Part shown: piece after piece, positions 7,411 through 9,481 of the stretch | Layout of the letters: each line of letters starts with the position of its first letter | How positions within the stretch are numbered: position 1 is the stretch's first letter | Origin: an uncultured Butyricicoccus sp. | GTDB lineage: Bacteria; Bacillota; Clostridia; Oscillospirales; Butyricicoccaceae | NCBI GenBank assembly: GCA_947575935.1 | Contig: CANPPM010000095.1 | Span: 1 to 9,481, forward strand | Direction of reading: 5' to 3' | Length of the DNA stretch: 9,481 bases | Made by a program: the position numbers and the translations under genes | Notes under the pieces: generated by a model | Databases searched by the model: none | What the model was told of the DNA's origin: nothing | Seen by the model: only the letters and a program-made list of their open reading frames with translations

Positions 7411-7776
7411 TCAAAAGGCTGCATCTGCAGGGTTGCGATTCCCCTGCGTCTGCGGAAAAATACAGTCAAGCTTTTCTTGGAGCAGCCGTGTTTCTGGGCA
7501 GTCGTCCATCTGAGCAAGCACCTGCCGCAGCTGCGCCAACGCTTTTTTCTTCGAATGATCCCAAGGCAGCTGCCGGATATACTGCGGCGATCTGTCCTGG
7601 ACGCAAGCAGGCCGTTGTCCACCGCTGCGCTCCAGCACATCCCCTCGCAGAATGGGCACCTCGCGCGGCGCACTGATCATGATATGGACGCGCTCGCCGG
7701 TCAGCCGGTCGAACTGAACAACCGTATCGCTGCCAACCGTAAAGTAATCGCCGGGCTTCAACGAAAAACGAAGCAT
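7411..7776 (-). CDS. csrA: CsrA-like RNA-binding protein with C-terminal extension
   Basis: A 121-aa protein. Residues 1-52 align with the whole length of a CsrA/RsmA monomer: MLRFSLKPGDYFTVG at the start, GERVHIMISAPREV at 27-40 and ILRGDVLER at 42-50. R44, the main RNA-contacting arginine of E. coli CsrA, falls at exactly the same position, as do A36-P37 and E39-V40. Position 6, an arginine in E. coli, is Leu. Canonical CsrA has 60-75 residues; here a further 65 or so residues (many charged, helical, with LPWDHSKKKALAQLRQVLAQMD) match nothing I know. CsrA dimers bind GGA motifs in mRNA leaders and control translation, and in Bacillus the target is flagellin. The ATG follows AAGGAGA by six bases. 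The gene sits 160 bases upstream of flagellin on the same strand, directly after the proposed guide RNA. A divergent CsrA paralogue dedicated to this flagellin is the likeliest reading. Confidence 0.8.
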   Translation of the reverse strand: MLRFSLKPGDYFTVGSDTVVQFDRLTGERVHIMISAPREVPILRGDVLERSGGQRPACVQDRSPQYIRQLPWDHSKKKALAQLRQVLAQMDDCPETRLLQEKLDCIFPQTQGNRNPADAAF

Positions 7777-7835
7777 AAAAATCTCCTTAAAATCTCAGAC
7801 GCCTTCCTTTGCGTCCCGCCGAATCTCTGAAACAA

Positions 7836-7851
7836 ATCAGATAACATTATG
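7836..7851 (-). ncRNA. Candidate guide segment of the TnpB/TldR-associated RNA
   Basis: The 16 bases on the minus strand after the scaffold end CCACTCAA read CATAATGTTATCTGAT. In TnpB systems the guide begins exactly at the transposon right-end boundary, and TCAA is the right-end cleavage sequence of IS608, which is why I put the boundary here; it could be one base off. The segment is AT-rich, unlike the scaffold. No second match longer than seven or eight bases was seen in the window. The 11-bp palindrome AACATAATGTT (7853-7843) overlaps it, so it might instead be an operator for the csrA-like gene. Confidence 0.5.
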
Positions 7852-7990
7852 TTGAGTGGACTGCCCAAAAATGGGCATTCCCACCTGACGGTTTCCGGAA
7901 AGTGCTGACAGCGCCTGCAAAATCCGTTTGCAGGTCCTATCAACACTTTCACAGCCGTACGCATGGGCGTTCACCGGTGTCCCGACCGGT
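7852..7990 (-). ncRNA. Omega-RNA-like guide RNA scaffold downstream of the TnpB-like gene
   Basis: On the minus strand, beginning 15 bases after the tnpB-like stop, three consecutive structures occur. First, ACCGGT-cgggac-ACCGGT (7990-7973), followed by GTGAACGCCC, a stretch like those in TnpB right ends. Second, a 51-base hairpin (7949-7899) with 6 bp, a U-G, 6 bp including another U-G, a 2x2 internal loop and 8 perfect base pairs (CCTGCAAA/TTTGCAGG) around CGGAT. Third, TGCCCA-TTTT-TGGGCA (7877-7862) bracketed by GTGGGA and TCCAC. The U-G pairs are allowed only in the minus-strand RNA, so the RNA is read in the same direction as the TnpB-like gene. TnpB omega-RNAs lie at exactly this position and end in a hairpin just before the guide. 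The 5' limit is unknown and may lie inside the coding region. Confidence 0.72.
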
Positions 7991-8005
7991 AAAAGAAAAC
8001 GACTA

Positions 8006-9196
8006 TTATGAAACCGCGCCGGTTTGCAAATGCTCCCCGCAGAGCAGTGCATATCCCCAGTCCCGGATATTCCGCGCCGCATTCTCTTCGCGAGAGAGAC
8101 AAGCGCCGCACTGCGGGCAAACCCAACTGCGGGCCCCCTGATCCAGATGCTCGCATATCCCCCCGCATTGACTGCAGGTTTTCGCGGTAGGCGCATAGGG
8201 ATCAATCGCAGCGTACCGTTTCCCCTGCTGCTCCAGCTTGTATTTCAGGCACGCTCGAAAGCTTCCAAATCCAAAATCCAATACGTTTGCGCCTCTCACC
8301 TTTTGCGACAGTTTTACCAAATCCGTGTCCCGCACGCACACGGCATCCCAGGCGTTGGCTATCCGCCTGCTCTCCTTGTGCAAAAAATCGTTCCGCTGAT
8401 TGGCAATGTGCTCCTGTAAAAGGCGTATTTTCTGCGCCTGTTTCTCATAATTCCTGGAACCACGCTGCATTCCAGATAACTTCCGCTGCATCCGGGAAAG
8501 TTTTGCCTTTGCTTTTGTCAAGTGCACAGGCATATGCACACAATTTCCATTGCTGTCCACATAAAGACAATGCAGGGAGTGGTTCAGGCCAATGGTCTTT
8601 TCCAGGGAAGGAGTAACTTCTGCAGGCGCATCCACTTCACACTTAAATACCACTGCGCAAAAGTACTTTCCGGTTTTTGTTTTTGTGACCGTCACGGAAC
8701 GCAAAAGCCAATCTGGCTGCGGGTTCCGGTGCAGATTCGCCGGGATGCACCCCAGCTTCGGCATACGAACGCCCTCCGCTGTCAACACAATGGACGGGCC
8801 CGTATGATACGGACGGGAATAAACTGTAAAAGAATCTTTCTGTGCTTTTTTTGTTTTAAACTGCGGATAATGGTACCGTTTAGGCGCGCGAAAAAAATCC
8901 ATAAACGCCTTTCGCAGATTTTGGTGGACCGCGCACAATGCCTGACTGTCCACAGCCGTCAGAAACGGCGCAGATTTTTTATACTTTGCAGGCGTCGGGA
9001 TATAGTGAAGATCCGTCGCCGCATAAAACTCCTGTACATCGCAGAGCATCTGATTCCATAGATAGCGGCAGCATCCAAAGGTTTTTTCCAGCAGCTCTGA
9101 CTGCTCCTGCGTCGGATAGAGACGAATCTTGATCACCGGGTACCGGACGACCCTCTCGGGCCCTGCACAGCAACGCCTCTGCTTTTTGGCCGGCAC
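8006..9196 (-). CDS. tldR: TnpB-family protein with all three RuvC catalytic residues replaced (TldR-type nuclease-dead RNA-guided repressor)
   Basis: A full-length 396-aa IS200/IS605 OrfB (TnpB) relative: IKIRLYPTQEQSELLEKTFGCCRYLWNQ at 22-49, the RuvC-like core from about 200, and an intact zinc ribbon (C341, C344, C360, C363; AKTCSQCG, WVCPQCG). The catalytic triad is gone. Where active TnpB has Asp in GIDLG there is N205 (IGLNHSL), where it has Glu in VEDL there is R289 (CVRDTDL), and where it has Asp in RDxNAA there is E370 (SREENAARNI). Loss of all three with an open frame and intact fold motifs argues for selection as a DNA-binding protein rather than decay. TldR proteins are such dead TnpBs; they use guide RNAs to block promoters, one known clade targeting fliC. 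No tnpA is near. The GTG at 9196 follows GGAAGGGGGAGGG by four bases; an internal GTG at codon 21 has no good ribosome site. It adds about 20 basic N-terminal residues. Confidence 0.9.
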   Translation of the reverse strand: MPAKKQRRCCAGPERVVRYPVIKIRLYPTQEQSELLEKTFGCCRYLWNQMLCDVQEFYAATDLHYIPTPAKYKKSAPFLTAVDSQALCAVHQNLRKAFMDFFRAPKRYHYPQFKTKKAQKDSFTVYSRPYHTGPSIVLTAEGVRMPKLGCIPANLHRNPQPDWLLRSVTVTKTKTGKYFCAVVFKCEVDAPAEVTPSLEKTIGLNHSLHCLYVDSNGNCVHMPVHLTKAKAKLSRMQRKLSGMQRGSRNYEKQAQKIRLLQEHIANQRNDFLHKESRRIANAWDAVCVRDTDLVKLSQKVRGANVLDFGFGSFRACLKYKLEQQGKRYAAIDPYAPTAKTCSQCGGICEHLDQGARSWVCPQCGACLSREENAARNIRDWGYALLCGEHLQTGAVS

Positions 9197-9262
9197 AGCG
9201 CCCTCCCCCTTCCTTTTCAGATGGATCTGAAGTCAAATTGCCCCTGCACGCTTCTTCTACCT

Positions 9263-9283
9263 AGGATAATACACTATTATCCT
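9263..9283. promoter_or_regulatory. Perfect 21-bp palindromic operator over the tldR promoter
   Basis: AGGATAATA-CAC-TATTATCCT is a perfect 9-3-9 palindrome. It covers the -10 element and part of the spacer of the minus-strand promoter, so a bound dimer would block RNA polymerase. The arms resemble no operator I can assign; Fur and PerR boxes are also AT-rich but have a single-base centre. A near-identical copy lies at 9403-9421. Confidence 0.75.
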
Positions 9284-9294
9284 TCATTTGTCAA
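9266..9294 (-). promoter_or_regulatory. Sigma-A-type promoter of the TnpB-like gene
   Basis: On the minus strand, consensus TTGACA (9294-9289), a 17-base spacer and TATTAT (9271-9266), predicting transcription from about 9259 and a leader of about 63 bases before the GTG. I see no terminator before the CsrA-like gene, so this promoter may also produce the guide RNA and feed the csrA-like and flagellin genes. Confidence 0.85.
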
Positions 9295-9315
9295 GGCTAT
9301 TTTTCACAAATTGGC

Positions 9316-9343
9316 TTGACAGAAGTTGTCGGCAATGTATAAA
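9316..9343 (+). promoter_or_regulatory. Divergent sigma-A-type promoter
   Basis: On the plus strand, TTGACA (9316-9321), a 16-base spacer and TATAAA (9338-9343). Transcription would start near 9350 and run into the terminator at 9433-9464, giving a transcript of about 115 bases. Confidence 0.6.
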
Positions 9344-9402
9344 AACCTTTCTTTATTATCGTACATTAGTTCTGGATCGAAGGGAGAGATTGTCAAAATC
9401 GG

Positions 9403-9421
9403 AGGATAATAGTGTATTATC
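9403..9421. repeat. Second copy of the operator-like palindrome (inverted relative to 9263-9283)
   Basis: AGGATAATAGTGTATTATC repeats 19 bases of the palindrome at 9263-9283 read from the other strand; only the last two bases of the 21 differ (TG instead of CT). Its seven-base arms GATAATA/TATTATC are still perfect. TTGTCA stands upstream, as TTGACA does in the first copy, but 19 bases from TATTAT. It lies between the plus-strand promoter and the terminator. Confidence 0.75.
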
Positions 9422-9432
9422 TGTATCTTTTT

Positions 9433-9464
9433 AGCCGAAAACGACTGCGTTTTCGGCTATTTTT
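9433..9464 (+). terminator. Strong intrinsic terminator, plus strand
   Basis: AGCCGAAAACG pairs perfectly with CGTTTTCGGCT (11 bp) around an ACTG loop and is followed by ATTTTT. The minus-strand side has A residues instead of T, so it works rightward only. It closes the short unit begun by the promoter at 9316-9343. Confidence 0.9.
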
Positions 9465-9481
9465 CACGGTTCTTCCCACAT

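Larger units (their letters stand above)
9349..9464 (+). ncRNA. Possible short RNA or attenuated leader, opposite to tldR
   Basis: The stretch between the plus-strand promoter and the strong terminator holds no credible gene. The predicted RNA carries GGA triplets at 9374, 9382, 9401 and 9404, and the hairpin GATAATA-GTG-TATTATC. GGA-rich short RNAs can bind CsrA. It might equally be the regulated leader of a gene right of the window. Only the promoter and terminator are sequence-supported. Confidence 0.35.

Noticed and set aside
7836..9294. An intact, mobile IS200/IS605 element
   Set aside because: There is no tnpA, the TnpB-like protein has lost its catalytic triad, and no matching left end with a cleavage site could be defined.
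9335..9412. Plus-strand mini-frame starting MYKNLSLLSYISSGSKGEIV, faintly like the start of an FeoA domain
   Set aside because: Its ATG lies within the promoter between the -35 and -10 elements, so the transcript would begin after it; there is no ribosome site, and it stops after 24 codons at TAATAG inside the palindrome.
9417..9423. TTATCTG shared between the candidate guide and the second palindrome, as a possible self-target
   Set aside because: Seven bases in AT-rich DNA are expected by chance, and they fall in guide positions 8-14, not in the TAM-proximal seed.

Overview
The window looks like part of a chromosome of a flagellated, fairly GC-rich member of the Firmicutes (Clostridia-like). 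The reasons are a Hag/FliC-type flagellin with a CsrA-family protein encoded next to it, strong AGGAGG-type ribosome sites, GTG and TTG starts, and TTGACA/TATTAT promoter elements. All recognisable genes are on the minus strand and are read from right to left. The organism assignment is an inference.

Right part (about 7836-9481). A sigma-A-type promoter overlaps a perfect 21-bp palindrome and drives a full-length TnpB-family protein (8006-9196). All three positions of its RuvC catalytic triad are substituted (Asn205, Arg289, Glu370 in place of Asp, Glu, Asp), while the zinc-ribbon cysteines are kept. No tnpA is present. Directly downstream lies a strongly structured stretch (about 7852-7990) that looks like an omega-RNA scaffold, ending in CCACTCAA and followed by a candidate guide (7836-7851). 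This matches a TldR-type (TnpB-like nuclease-dead repressor) RNA-guided transcription factor. Upstream of it is a short plus-strand unit (promoter, second copy of the palindrome, strong terminator).

Middle (about 5430-7776). A CsrA-like protein with a C-terminal extension is followed, after a structured leader with GGA motifs, by a large 580-aa flagellin. A strong UUCG-loop terminator follows the flagellin.

Left part (1-5341). A tightly packed operon encodes a GT2 glycosyltransferase with a long helical tail, a Gfo/Idh/MocA UDP-sugar 3-dehydrogenase, a DegT/DnrJ/EryC1/StrS aminotransferase, a left-handed beta-helix N-acetyltransferase and an unknown protein cut by the window edge. The three sugar enzymes form a GnnA/GnnB or WbpB/WbpE/WbpD-like path to a UDP-2,3-diacetamido sugar, probably used to glycosylate the flagellin.

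Taken together, this reads as a flagellin expression and modification locus with a dead TnpB, its guide RNA and a CsrA-like RNA-binding protein placed in front of the flagellin. The most interesting hypothesis is RNA-guided repression of another flagellin or motility gene, coupled to expression of this flagellin. No match to the proposed guide was found elsewhere in the window, so the target is not known.
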